Source: a bacterium (GTDB lineage Bacteria > AUK180). From it: 64,000 bases of DNA. The position numbers and the translations under genes were made by a program. Positions within the stretch are counted from its first letter, which is position 1. Each line of letters starts with the position of its first letter. The stretch spans positions 124,001-188,000 of the forward strand of contig JAGLGN010000006.1 of NCBI GenBank assembly GCA_023144005.1, given 5' to 3'. The notes under the pieces are model-generated. The model was not told the origin of the DNA. It did not search any database and saw only the letters and a list, made by a program, of their open reading frames with translations. Below, piece by piece: positions 1 to 8,563 of the stretch.

Positions 1-459
1 ACAGAGCGTACCCTTGACCCCCACGCTCTTCAGTATAGAGGAGATATCTTCGAGACTGCCACCTATATAACCGCCGGAGACATGATGGTCAAATATAGTT
101 GTTGTTCCGCCTTTGATGCCCTCGATAAGCGGAAATATCACCGAATAATAGAGCTCTTCGCGAGTTAATTCCCGATCCAATTTCCACCAGAAATTTTCCA
201 GTACCTCTACAAAATTCCTGGAGGGTGCGCCGGGAAGAGAGAGCCCCCTGCCCAGAGTTGAATAGAAGTGCATATGAGCATTGACCTGACCCGGCAACAG
301 AACCGTCCCGCCCATATCATATTCGTCCACGTCGGTGATATTCAATTCGCTTCCGATCTGAACGATCCTGTCGTCCTCAATAAGTATTTGCGCTTTATTT
401 AAGAACGGATTCTTCTCATCAAAGGTAATGCCGGTGACATCGGTCAATAAATATTTCAT
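1..459 (-). CDS. ssnA: SsnA-like amidohydrolase, N-terminal part (cut by window edge)
   Basis: The first 153 residues are present; the rest lies left of the window. The metal-dependent hydrolase (amidohydrolase) fold is indicated by VNAHMHFY, the usual His-x-His metal motif after the first beta strands, and by the following STLGRG and NFVEVLENFWWKLD segments that are typical of SsnA/chlorohydrolase-like proteins. The family deaminates or hydrolyses heterocyclic or guanidine-type compounds; the substrate here is unknown. Start ATG at 459 has a GAGGAA Shine-Dalgarno sequence and overlaps the ybeY stop by 4 bases, so it is the last visible gene of the aspS-phoH-ybeY operon. Confidence 0.8.
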   Translation of the reverse strand, partial: MKYLLTDVTGITFDEKNPFLNKAQILIEDDRIVQIGSELNITDVDEYDMGGTVLLPGQVNAHMHFYSTLGRGLSLPGAPSRNFVEVLENFWWKLDRELTREELYYSVIFPLIEGIKGGTTTIFDHHVSGGYIGGSLEDISSILKSVGVKGTLC

Positions 460-935
460 TTTTTCCTCTGTTTTTTCATTACATACGAGAAGATATTCTC
501 CTTCACCTCATCCATGCGCGAAGCTTTCTCATCATTCTCATGAGAAAATCCTATGATGTGCAGGATCGCGTGAGCTATAAAGTTAAGAAGCGAAAGTTTT
601 TTATCTTCAAAACTGCCCGAAGAATCTCTCAGCAGTTCATCCCAATTTATCACGATCTCCCCGACAACGGTTGACGCGGGATCATCCATATATGAAAAGG
701 AGAGTTCATTGGTCGGCAGAGCGTTGTTTCTGTACCTTTTATTCAGCTGTATCATTTTTTTATCGTCGCATATGAGCACGGATACGGATGCCTTTATCCC
801 GAAATTCCGCATCTTTATATATCCCCGGCGGAAAAGATGGTCAAAAGAAAGCTGGACAACATCTCTTATGAAGGGGTGGTAAGGTGTCTTTATCTTGATA
901 TTCTGATAAGAGATCTCAGTTTTTATTATCCTCAT
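456..935 (-). CDS. ybeY: Endoribonuclease YbeY (rRNA maturation factor)
   Basis: A 159-residue single-domain zinc metalloprotein that processes 16S rRNA 3' ends and takes part in ribosome quality control. The diagnostic H-x3-H-x5-H zinc motif is visible as HAILHIIGFSH near residue 121, and the upstream strand NELSFSY matches the family (usually DVLSFP). Length is normal. It overlaps the pgpH stop by 20 bases, and the order phoH-pgpH-ybeY is the classical bacterial arrangement, which strongly supports the call. Confidence 0.95.
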   Translation of the reverse strand: MRIIKTEISYQNIKIKTPYHPFIRDVVQLSFDHLFRRGYIKMRNFGIKASVSVLICDDKKMIQLNKRYRNNALPTNELSFSYMDDPASTVVGEIVINWDELLRDSSGSFEDKKLSLLNFIAHAILHIIGFSHENDEKASRMDEVKENIFSYVMKKQRKK

Positions 936-3156
936 CGTATTCTATCCTTTTATGGTACATCGTTTGAATGGTCTTGATAAAACTACTGGCCACGCGGTTC
1001 AATTCCTGCAGGCTTATCGGGCAATCCGCCAACTGCTCCTCATCAATGAGCGCTTCATACAGGGTCTCCATCACCATTTTCTTAATTGTGGAATACTTAT
1101 AATTGGTCAGTACCCTTGATTTCGCTTCGACGCGGTCGGCGAGCATCACAATGGCGGATTCTTTAAATGTGGGTTTATTGCCATGATACATAAATTCACT
1201 TTCATCCAATTCCTTGATCTCCCCTTTCTTCAGTTGAAGCTTGGCCTTATTATAGAAATACTTCATGAAGGAAGTCCCATGGTGCTCCAGGATGATCTTT
1301 CTTACGGGCTTGGGAAGCATATAATCTAATGACAGCTGATATCCGGATATCACATGCTGTCTGATATATTTAACGCTCATAATGGGGCTTAATTTATCGT
1401 GAGGGTTCTTTTTAGTGAACTGATTTTCTATGAAGTAGCCCGGGTTCTTTATCTTGCCTATGTCATGGAACATCGCTCCTACCTTTGCAGTTATCGGGTC
1501 AGCCCCGATCTCAACCGCCGCAGCTTCGCTCATATTCGCCACACCAAGAGAGTGCTGATATGTTCCCGGAGCGATAAGCGTGAGATTCTTGAGCGCCGGA
1601 TGCTCACCGCTTATCAATTCAATCAGCTGAAAGCGTGTGGGGATATCCAGTATGGATTCAAAGAACGGCATGATCGAGATGAGAAGTATATATGAAAAGA
1701 GATTACCCACCATAACGGCAGCTATATTACTCATGATTATCCCGGCATTGAAGCCCTTCAATAATCCGATCGATACCGGCACCAGCATCGATACTATTCC
1801 TATGAGAAGGAAATCATAGAAAAGAGTGCTTCTTTTATTGATATTCCGGGTAATGTAAACGGTGAAAAGGGAGTTCACGAACCCATACAGCAATATGTCA
1901 AGGTTGTAGCCGAAGAAGAACGCTGTAATAATTGAGATTATAAGGGAAGAGAAAATAGCGAATTCGACATCAATAAAGAGGATCACAATGATGGTGAAGA
2001 GCGAGAAAGGAAGGCTGAAGCCCGATAAGAATGTATCCTCCGATATTCCGGAAAAATACTTAACGGCCAGAATAGCGGCGAGAAATATCATTAAATTGAA
2101 AAACATGACAAGATATCCTTCATTCGCCCTGAAATGAGCTCTTTTGAACCTCCTTACATAAAATATCAGAAGGAGAAAAAGAAGCAGAATGAACATCGCA
2201 AGTCCGGTCACCCTTTTTACGGTTACCCGCGTCGAAAGGTAATTATTAAGGGTATCGATGACTTTCTTGTCCTGATTAGTGTATATCTCCCCCCTTCTTA
2301 ATACGATCTGACCTTTGATAAAGGAATCCCTTTCGGGAGGCAGAGATTGAGCCAATACCTCGGCACGCTTCGCGGTCTGCTGCATATTGAACTCAAGGTT
2401 TGTTGAAAGGTAATGCGATAAGAGCTGGATAACAAAGCGGATTATACCCGGCGGGAAATTATGATCTTCAAAAAGAGCTTCTTTGACCTCGCTCAACGGC
2501 ACTATTTCAGAAACATTTTTCGTAATTTCTCTACCGTTGGGGGAAATGACCACAATGGAATTTCTGTTCTTATTCCATCTCTCAAGATTATCGATGAATT
2601 CCGCTCTCTCCCTTGAGATGCCGGCCTTCATATAGGGACTGACCTTCAATGTAATAAGATTGGTGATCTCATCGTAGTTGATTATCGCAAATAGCGCTTC
2701 CCACTGCTGCAGAGACAATCGGAAAAACGGATAATCCTCTCTTATCCAATTGATCCGGCCGTAAATAGACAGGCCCGGAGCATTCTTAATTTTTTCAAGA
2801 GAGGATACCACTACGCGGATATTCTCATTGAAGATCTCCTCTGTTTTAGGGTTCACTCTGAACACCGCGGGAAGGCGGGAGACCTTTTCTTTTGTCTTCC
2901 TTTCTGTCTTTTCATCATTGTCAACTGAATAATCTATCGGAGATATATAATCCTGGTGAATAATGTCGCCTATCTTGTAATTCACTGTATGAAATTTGAA
3001 ATGAGCTGAGAAAAGGAAGAATAACAAGATCACCGTAACCAGCATTATGAGCACTTTGAAGGCGCTGTTCTTCCCGGCAAGGCTTTCCTTGACAAAGTTC
3101 TGAAGCTTTCTTATTATTCTTTCCAGATCCAATTTATTGCTTTGAGTTTCCATCAT
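916..3156 (-). CDS. pgpH: 7TM-HD family cyclic-di-AMP phosphodiesterase (PgpH type)
   Basis: About 746 residues. An N-terminal membrane anchor (FKVLIMLVTVILLFFLF) is followed by a large extracytoplasmic 7TMR-HDED region, then about seven membrane segments, then a cytoplasmic HD domain with GAMFHDIGKIKNPGYF (HD pair near residue 564) and a downstream EHHGT motif. PgpH proteins hydrolyse c-di-AMP to pApA. I chose ATG 3156 rather than the longer frame (to 3219) because that reads through the end of phoH; the following codon (3153) is also ATG. A GAGG lies upstream inside phoH. It sits between phoH and ybeY as in many bacteria. Confidence 0.92.
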   Translation of the reverse strand: MMETQSNKLDLERIIRKLQNFVKESLAGKNSAFKVLIMLVTVILLFFLFSAHFKFHTVNYKIGDIIHQDYISPIDYSVDNDEKTERKTKEKVSRLPAVFRVNPKTEEIFNENIRVVVSSLEKIKNAPGLSIYGRINWIREDYPFFRLSLQQWEALFAIINYDEITNLITLKVSPYMKAGISRERAEFIDNLERWNKNRNSIVVISPNGREITKNVSEIVPLSEVKEALFEDHNFPPGIIRFVIQLLSHYLSTNLEFNMQQTAKRAEVLAQSLPPERDSFIKGQIVLRRGEIYTNQDKKVIDTLNNYLSTRVTVKRVTGLAMFILLLFLLLIFYVRRFKRAHFRANEGYLVMFFNLMIFLAAILAVKYFSGISEDTFLSGFSLPFSLFTIIVILFIDVEFAIFSSLIISIITAFFFGYNLDILLYGFVNSLFTVYITRNINKRSTLFYDFLLIGIVSMLVPVSIGLLKGFNAGIIMSNIAAVMVGNLFSYILLISIMPFFESILDIPTRFQLIELISGEHPALKNLTLIAPGTYQHSLGVANMSEAAAVEIGADPITAKVGAMFHDIGKIKNPGYFIENQFTKKNPHDKLSPIMSVKYIRQHVISGYQLSLDYMLPKPVRKIILEHHGTSFMKYFYNKAKLQLKKGEIKELDESEFMYHGNKPTFKESAIVMLADRVEAKSRVLTNYKYSTIKKMVMETLYEALIDEEQLADCPISLQELNRVASSFIKTIQTMYHKRIEYDEDNKN

Positions 3157-4102
3157 ATTTTTCAAATGCCTCAATGATATTCTGAACCATAGTGTGGCGG
3201 ACAACATCACGCTTATCAAGGTAGAGTACCTTTATTCCTTCTATATCCGCAAGGATTTTGCTTATGACCACTAACCCTGACAAATTCTTATTCGGAATAT
3301 CGATCTGTGTGATATCCCCGGTAACAATTACCTTGGAATTGTGTCCTGTGCGGGTCAGGAACATCTTCATCTGCTCAATGGTCGCGTTCTGCCCCTCATC
3401 GAGAATAATAAAAGAATCGTTCAATGTGCGTCCTCTCATAAAGGCCAAAGGCGCTACCTCGATCACCCCCTTTTCCATTAAAAGCTCCACCTTATTAAAG
3501 GACATGTGTTCGTAAAGCGCATCAAATATCGGCCTTAAATAGGGATCTACCTTCTGCGCGATGTCTCCGGGTAAAAATCCGAGTTTTTCCCCGGCCTCAA
3601 CGGCGGGGCGGGTAACGATGATGCGGGAAACCTCCTTTTCCATCAGGGCTTCAACGGCACGGGCAACACCGATATAGGTTTTTCCCGTACCTGCGGGGCC
3701 GATACATATTGTAAGGTCGTTCTTTTTTATTTCCGAAATATATCCCTGCTGGCCATATGTCTTTGCCTGAACAAAGCCCCGCTGCGGGCCAACCCGAATG
3801 AAAGAAGAAAATAGTTTTTCTGAGTCTATTATCCCCTTATCTTTATGAAAATCGATCAGATATTTGAAGGTCTTTTTATTTATCCTATATCCGTTCTTTA
3901 TAGAATTTGAAAGGTCTTCGATGATCTCGGCGACAAGCTTCTCTGCGGCGGGGTCCGGGGCGGATATCTCCAGAGAACCGTTGTCTGAACTGATCTTCAC
4001 TTCAAAAACAGACGAAAGATATTTCAGATTCTCATCGTTATTGCCAAAAAGAGACGACAATTTACCCTGCTCGTTCAGGCCATGAAGATCTATCCTCATC
4101 AT
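3134..4102 (-). CDS. phoH: PhoH-like ATPase (YbeZ)
   Basis: A 322-residue P-loop ATPase with Walker A GPAGTGKT at about residue 134, the family signature TRPAVEAGEKLGFLPG, and Walker B FIILDEGQN. The N-terminal 100 residues carry a KH-like part usual for this group. PhoH/YbeZ partners with the YbeY ribonuclease in rRNA processing, and both genes are in this operon. Two adjacent ATGs (4102, 4099) overlap the aspS stop codon, so translation is probably coupled. Confidence 0.95.
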   Translation of the reverse strand: MMRIDLHGLNEQGKLSSLFGNNDENLKYLSSVFEVKISSDNGSLEISAPDPAAEKLVAEIIEDLSNSIKNGYRINKKTFKYLIDFHKDKGIIDSEKLFSSFIRVGPQRGFVQAKTYGQQGYISEIKKNDLTICIGPAGTGKTYIGVARAVEALMEKEVSRIIVTRPAVEAGEKLGFLPGDIAQKVDPYLRPIFDALYEHMSFNKVELLMEKGVIEVAPLAFMRGRTLNDSFIILDEGQNATIEQMKMFLTRTGHNSKVIVTGDITQIDIPNKNLSGLVVISKILADIEGIKVLYLDKRDVVRHTMVQNIIEAFEKYDGNSKQ

Positions 4103-5838
4103 ACTTCGTCCCCTGAAAGCCCTATGCCTAATTCATCTAATTGCTCTTGAGCAACATCGGACGGCGAGCCGGTCAGCAGACAATTGCCTGTGGTCGTCTT
4201 GGGAAATAGAATAAAATCCTTTAAACTGCCGTCACCATACAAGCCTATGGCCGTACGGCCGATGCCCAGAGCGATACCACCATGCGGAGGAAGGCCATAA
4301 TCGAGTGCCTCCAAAAAGAATCCGAAGCGGTCCTGCTGAGTTTTTTCATCCATACCCAGTATCTGAAAAACCTTTTTCTGAAGTTCCGCCATATTGATCC
4401 TGATACTTCCGGACCCGAGCTCTATCCCGTTGAGAACCAGATCATATGCACGGGATAAAATACCGGCAAGATCTTTTTCACCATCAAGGCCAGAACCTTC
4501 CGCAGGCATCGTGAAAGGGTGATGGGCAGAGGCGTATCCCTTCAGCTCCTCATCGTAAAGGAAAAGAGGGAAATCCGTAACCCAGAGAAATTCATAGCCC
4601 TTTGTCAATAATTGATTCTCCTTTCCCAGATAGTCTCTCAGGAAGGAAAGAATATGTTCATTGGAATTACCGATCTGGAAGAAGATGCTTTCGCCTTCTT
4701 TCAATTTCAGAGATCCATAGAACTCAGAATTAGCAAATTTGGCCAATGTGAATGAATATTCACCTTCATTGCGGGAAATAAATATAGAGCCCTGAGCGCC
4801 TTCATTCTTTAATATCCCTTCGATTTTCTTAGAGGCGGAGCGGGAATATGCGGCAGGCACCCTGATCCCCCTTATGCGATCGCCTTTTTCCAAAGCATCC
4901 TTTATGAAATTAACGGGCAGCACTTTGAATTCTCGGCTGAAATCTTCGATCACAAGAGGATTTCTGAGGTCCGGCTTATCTGACGCATATCTCTCCATTG
5001 AATCATTGTATGTGATCCGGGTAAAAGGGGTTTTTATGTTTAATTGCATCTTTTCAGAAATGTAAGAGAACATCTTCTCTATTTCCTGATAGATCTCCTG
5101 CTCATCGGTAAAAGCCCTTTCTACATCCAGCTGAGTAAATTCCGGCTGACGGTCCGCGCGCAGGTCCTCATCCCTGAAGCAGCGGGCAAGCTGAAAATAT
5201 CGCTCGAACCCGCTTCCCATGAGAAGCTGTTTCAGAAGTTGCGGGGATTGCGGAAGAGCGTAGAACTTACCCTTGAAATTTCTCGATGGAACGACGAAGT
5301 CACGAGCTCCTTCGGGTGTACTTTTAATAAGATACGGGGTCTCCAGTTCCTGATAATTCCTGGAGTAGAAATACTCTCTGATACGGCGGACAAGATCGTT
5401 CCTGAAGCGGATCTTTTTAGTGATCCCGTAGGATCGAAGTTCGAAATAGCGGTATTTGCCCTTTAAAGATTCATTTATTTCATCGATGACAGACAGCTCG
5501 AAAGGAGGTACCTTGCCCTTTACCAGTATATTTAATTCGCTTCCATTCAATTCAAATTCACCCTGGGCGAGTCCGGCCTTGACCTGTGATTCCGGACGAA
5601 GGTTCAGCATCCCTTTGACCATAACTATGTTTTCATCTCTGAGCTGCTCCGCCGATTGGAATTGCTGATCAGAGACATTGCTCTTGTCGAATTGGACCTG
5701 CAGAACTCCGGTTTCGTCCCTTAGATAAAGAAAGAGTAAGCTCCCCATCTTGCGTATCGAATCCACATACCCGCAGAGAACAAGTTCGCTGCCGAGTTTG
5801 TCTTTATTTATATCGCCTATATATATTCTTTCTTTCAC
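4099..5838 (-). CDS. aspS: Aspartyl-tRNA synthetase (bacterial type)
   Basis: A 579-residue class II synthetase: OB-fold anticodon domain (residues 1-110), catalytic core with motif 2 RYFQLARCFRDEDLRADRQPEF, a GAD insertion in the middle, and motif 3 near residue 527. The usual GLDR of motif 3 reads GIGR here (HGGIALGIGRTAIGLYG): the class II arginine is kept but the aspartate is replaced by glycine. The C-terminal SPSDVAQEQLDELGI matches the family tail. Whether it is specific for tRNA-Asp or also charges tRNA-Asn cannot be decided without knowing if GatCAB is encoded elsewhere. Confidence 0.96.
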   Translation of the reverse strand: MKERIYIGDINKDKLGSELVLCGYVDSIRKMGSLLFLYLRDETGVLQVQFDKSNVSDQQFQSAEQLRDENIVMVKGMLNLRPESQVKAGLAQGEFELNGSELNILVKGKVPPFELSVIDEINESLKGKYRYFELRSYGITKKIRFRNDLVRRIREYFYSRNYQELETPYLIKSTPEGARDFVVPSRNFKGKFYALPQSPQLLKQLLMGSGFERYFQLARCFRDEDLRADRQPEFTQLDVERAFTDEQEIYQEIEKMFSYISEKMQLNIKTPFTRITYNDSMERYASDKPDLRNPLVIEDFSREFKVLPVNFIKDALEKGDRIRGIRVPAAYSRSASKKIEGILKNEGAQGSIFISRNEGEYSFTLAKFANSEFYGSLKLKEGESIFFQIGNSNEHILSFLRDYLGKENQLLTKGYEFLWVTDFPLFLYDEELKGYASAHHPFTMPAEGSGLDGEKDLAGILSRAYDLVLNGIELGSGSIRINMAELQKKVFQILGMDEKTQQDRFGFFLEALDYGLPPHGGIALGIGRTAIGLYGDGSLKDFILFPKTTTGNCLLTGSPSDVAQEQLDELGIGLSGDEV

Positions 5839-7614
5839 TTAGACTCCTGCGGTAACCCTTTTTACTTCTTCCAATGTGGTTAGCCCTTCGCTGACCTTTA
5901 AAAGCGCTTGCAGGCGCATCGTCATCATACCTTCTTCAACGGCCATATCCCTTAAAACCCTGAAGGAAGAATTCTCCATAATATGTTTCTGCATCGGTTT
6001 TGAGATCGGCATGACCTCAAAGAGTGCCGTCCTGCTGAAATATCCGGTATTGGAGCAATAATCGCAGCCCTCTCCACGATAGAATTTTTCAATGGTGTTC
6101 ACCTCTTCCGGTTCGATGCCCAGCGCTTCCATTTCATCATCTCCGTATGTAACCTCGGCCTTGCACTTGGGGCATGCGATACGGATCAGCTTCTGTGCTA
6201 CTACACAGGCAAGGGCAGCCGATATCAGAAATGGGGGGACGCCGATATTCATCAGTCGCGTTATGACAGAGGGAGCATCATTGGTATGAACGGAAGACAC
6301 CACCATATGGCCTGTCAGAGCGGCTCTGATGGCAATATCCGCCGTGACGGCATCACGGATCTCTCCCACCATTATCTTGTCGGGATCCTGACGCAAAAAC
6401 GCCTTCAATGCCTTCGCAAATGTCATCTTCCCCTCAAGGGCTTCCTTTTGTGTTTTATGTGAATGCTTATCTCCGAGTATAGATTCCTCATCTATCTTGA
6501 TATTGACCTGATTGACACCCTCGATATTGAACTCAACCGGCTCTTCAACCGTCATAATATTGGAGAAGTCATCATACATCTCTTTTACCATCGAGTAGAG
6601 GGTAGTGGTCTTTCCACTGCCGGTGGGACCCGCGACCAGGATCATTCCCCAAGGACGCGCAAGAGATAGCTTGACTTCGCTTAGATCTCTTTTGTTAAAG
6701 CCCAATGCATCCAGATTAAGCTCAACCCTTTGTTTATCACCTATTCGGATCTCCACTCTTTCCCCATACACCGTTGGCACGAATGAGGTTCTGAACTCGA
6801 TCTCCCTTCCCTGAAATTTATACTGGAACCGGCCGTTTTGCGGCTTTCTCGATTCATCTATCTTGGCTCCCGACTTCAGTTTAAGTATGGTAACAACCGG
6901 ACGAAGGACCGCGATCGGGTATCGCTTTTCTTCGTAAAGGACGCTGTCTATACGGTAGCGTATCCTTACCATACGCTCGTCAAAGGGTTCGACATGAATA
7001 TCTGAAGCCCTCTTTTGCAATGCGCGGGCAATGATGTACTTAATAAGGTTTTCATTCTGCTTATCCTCGGACATCTTCAGAAGCTCGTCGGACGAGACCT
7101 CCGATCGTTCCTGCTCATCAATAACATCGGCGTCAACGACCGTTTCCTGATCAAGCATCTCCGTAAAATCTTCCTCATCCATTCCCTTGTGTGAACTGTA
7201 GAGACGTTCAATGGCTTCTTTGATCTCGGAAGGGACTCCCAGCATAAGCTCCAATTCCAGTCCGGTAAGCATATGGATATCCTGAATTACCGAACGCTTC
7301 ATGGGATTTGCCATGACCACGGTAAGTGAGTTGCCAAGTATCTCGACAGGGACCATAAGCTCTTTTCTGGCTATCTTGAAGGGGATCTTCTCCAGTACAA
7401 AATCCTCCACTTCCATATCCTTGATGCCGGGAAAGAAAGGAATATCAAGCTGCTCGGATATAATAGCGACCAGCCGCTCTTCATCCACGAATTCTTTTTC
7501 GACCAGGATAAGTCCCAGAAATTCTCCTGATTCCTTCTGTTCGGCAAGAACTATTTCCAATTGTTCCTGAGTAAGAAGGCCTTTACTAATAAGAAGCTCG
7601 CCTAAGCGTTTCAT
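5839..7614 (-). CDS. GspE/PilB-family secretion or pilus assembly ATPase
   Basis: About 591 residues. An N-terminal MshEN-like domain (LGELLISKGLLTQEQLEIVL) precedes the AAA-type core with Walker A AGPTGSGKTTTLYS (about residue 325), the Asp box, Walker B and GEIRDAVTADIAIRAALTGH, and a tetracysteine zinc site (CPKCK and CDYCS). Such ATPases power type II secretion or type IV pilus extension. No pilin, GspF or PilT gene is in the window, so it is an orphan here at the head of the aspS operon. Start: ATG 7614, six bases after a TATAAT box; a TTG at 7632 preceded by AGGGG is the alternative. Confidence 0.9.
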   Translation of the reverse strand: MKRLGELLISKGLLTQEQLEIVLAEQKESGEFLGLILVEKEFVDEERLVAIISEQLDIPFFPGIKDMEVEDFVLEKIPFKIARKELMVPVEILGNSLTVVMANPMKRSVIQDIHMLTGLELELMLGVPSEIKEAIERLYSSHKGMDEEDFTEMLDQETVVDADVIDEQERSEVSSDELLKMSEDKQNENLIKYIIARALQKRASDIHVEPFDERMVRIRYRIDSVLYEEKRYPIAVLRPVVTILKLKSGAKIDESRKPQNGRFQYKFQGREIEFRTSFVPTVYGERVEIRIGDKQRVELNLDALGFNKRDLSEVKLSLARPWGMILVAGPTGSGKTTTLYSMVKEMYDDFSNIMTVEEPVEFNIEGVNQVNIKIDEESILGDKHSHKTQKEALEGKMTFAKALKAFLRQDPDKIMVGEIRDAVTADIAIRAALTGHMVVSSVHTNDAPSVITRLMNIGVPPFLISAALACVVAQKLIRIACPKCKAEVTYGDDEMEALGIEPEEVNTIEKFYRGEGCDYCSNTGYFSRTALFEVMPISKPMQKHIMENSSFRVLRDMAVEEGMMTMRLQALLKVSEGLTTLEEVKRVTAGV

Positions 7615-7620
7615 AGGATA

Positions 7621-7649
7621 ATTATAATACAAACTACCCCTTATTGCAA
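7621..7649 (-). promoter_or_regulatory. Sigma70-like promoter of the GspE-aspS-phoH operon, apparently leaderless
   Basis: On the minus strand TTGCAA (7644-7649), a 17-bp spacer and TATAAT (7621-7626), followed by only six bases before ATG 7614. A start site seven bases past the -10 box would be the A of the ATG itself. Confidence 0.75.
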
Positions 7650-7838
7650 ATAAAGTGCGTTTAAATTACCATCGATAAAAGCAGTAAGAAGTGCGGTGCA
7701 TTAAGAAGTGTGAAGTGTGGAGTGTGAGGTGTAAAGTGAGGAGAACAAGACAATATACACGCCCGTAACCAGAAAGACACTATTTCGCTTACCCCATTAG
7801 GACTTCTGTTACAATCATATCACGCCGCACCCCAATCA

Positions 7839-7908
7839 AGATATGGGACATGTCGTACGCCACAGGCGTTCGTCTGTCCCGATGTAAAAGTACCAAGCAA
7901 AGAGTTGA
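7839..7908 (+). repeat. 70-bp dispersed hairpin repeat, copy A
   Basis: Matches 44500-44569 in reverse complement at about 65 of 70 positions. The core forms an imperfect hairpin between GGGACATGTCGTACGCC (7845) and GGCGTTCGTCTGTCCC (ending 7880) with a 3-base loop, the one spot inside the core where the two copies differ. REP-like intergenic repeat. Confidence 0.8.
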
Positions 7909-7984
7909 CAGGAAGCGAAGCGTGTAAACTCTTTGCCTCGTTAGAATCACACGTTAACATTACATACACTGTATTCTCCCCAAA

Positions 7985-8004
7985 GGGCACGGCATGCCGT
8001 GCCC
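7985..8004. repeat. Perfect 20-bp palindrome
   Basis: GGGCACGGCATGCCGTGCCC is identical to its reverse complement. It lies inside the degenerate element and not at a promoter; no second copy was seen in this window. Confidence 0.9.
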
Positions 8005-8118
8005 CTACACCAATTCCTATTTTTCTCTTTCTTCTATTCCACTTGTACCTTGGTCCACTACGCAGCGCGTCGCTTGTGCACCTATCACCCATTGTCATTG
8101 CATTTATGAAACAGTGCG

Positions 8119-8448
8119 CTAGGAAAATAGGATAAGGAGCAAAATTATAGCCGTCCCGCTGCCCGCAAGATCCCACACAAGGTCTTTATAAGAGAATGAG
8201 GATAGTTTTTTATCTCTGATGCTGTCCGTGATCTCCTTGAACACTCCGGTGGTCAGGGTCACGGAAAAAGACAATGTAATTGCGGAAGAATGCTCCATTT
8301 CCAGCTGATACCGGGCAAAAGGATAGCTCCAGAGCGTTGAGGCAAAGGAATATGAGAAATGCATCAGCTTATCCTGTGAGAACCAGCTGTCCCCGAAAAC
8401 CGGGGAAATGCAGACCAAAATGATCAGGAAGAACAATATCTTTTTCAT
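8119..8448 (-). CDS. Small secreted or membrane protein, YfiM/DUF2279-like
   Basis: About 109 residues with an N-terminal signal or membrane segment (ILFFLIILVCISPVFG), then DKLMHFSYSFASTLW, a KEITDS segment, FSYKDLVWDLAGSG and a C-terminal hydrophobic run. The DK-x-x-HF and KDLxWDxxG motifs resemble the YfiM/DUF2279 family of small envelope proteins of unknown role. ATG 8448 is chosen over an upstream TTG (8457). A TATAAT box ends eight bases before the ATG. The stop codon is shared with the end of an inverted-repeat element. Confidence 0.6.
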   Translation of the reverse strand: MKKILFFLIILVCISPVFGDSWFSQDKLMHFSYSFASTLWSYPFARYQLEMEHSSAITLSFSVTLTTGVFKEITDSIRDKKLSSFSYKDLVWDLAGSGTAIILLLILFS

Positions 8449-8456
8449 TTTGATCA

Positions 8457-8462
8457 ATTATA
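8457..8462 (-). promoter_or_regulatory. Putative -10 box before the YfiM-like gene
   Basis: TATAAT eight bases before ATG 8448, implying a very short leader. No good -35 box is seen at 17 bp, so support is moderate. Confidence 0.4.
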
Positions 8463-8488
8463 TCATATTTCGCAGAAAAATGGTGCTA

Positions 8489-8514
8489 GGATGATAGGGT
8501 GATAAGTTGATAGG
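8489..8514 (+). repeat. Dispersed GATAGGGTGATAAG repeat, copy 1
   Basis: ATGATAGGGTGATAAGTTGA followed by TAGG. Near-copies occur at 34852-34876 and 55356-55383, always in intergenic DNA. Confidence 0.7.
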
Positions 8515-8563
8515 TAAAGAAAGAGAGATCAGAGCCCAAATGAACCAATAAACACATCCCACG

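Larger units (their letters stand above)
7652..8122. mobile_element. Degenerate inverted-repeat (MITE-like) element, copy 3
   Basis: This 470-bp gap has no convincing gene. Its right end (about 8089-8122), read on the minus strand as CTAGCGCACTGTTTCATAAA, matches the terminal repeat of the element at 38190-38461 at roughly 28 of 34 positions. Its left end (about 7652) shares ATAAAAGCAGT and following GTGAAGTGTG runs with the element at 44828. Inside are a 70-bp hairpin repeat and a perfect 20-bp palindrome. The outer end touches the stop codon of the gene at 8119. Exact borders are uncertain. Confidence 0.5.

Noticed and set aside
7820-8176. 118-residue open frame on the minus strand (with GVGARHAVPFGENTV)
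   Set aside because: It lies wholly in repeat sequence, overlaps the end of the YfiM-like gene, and such ARHAVP-type translations are a known by-product of intergenic repeats.
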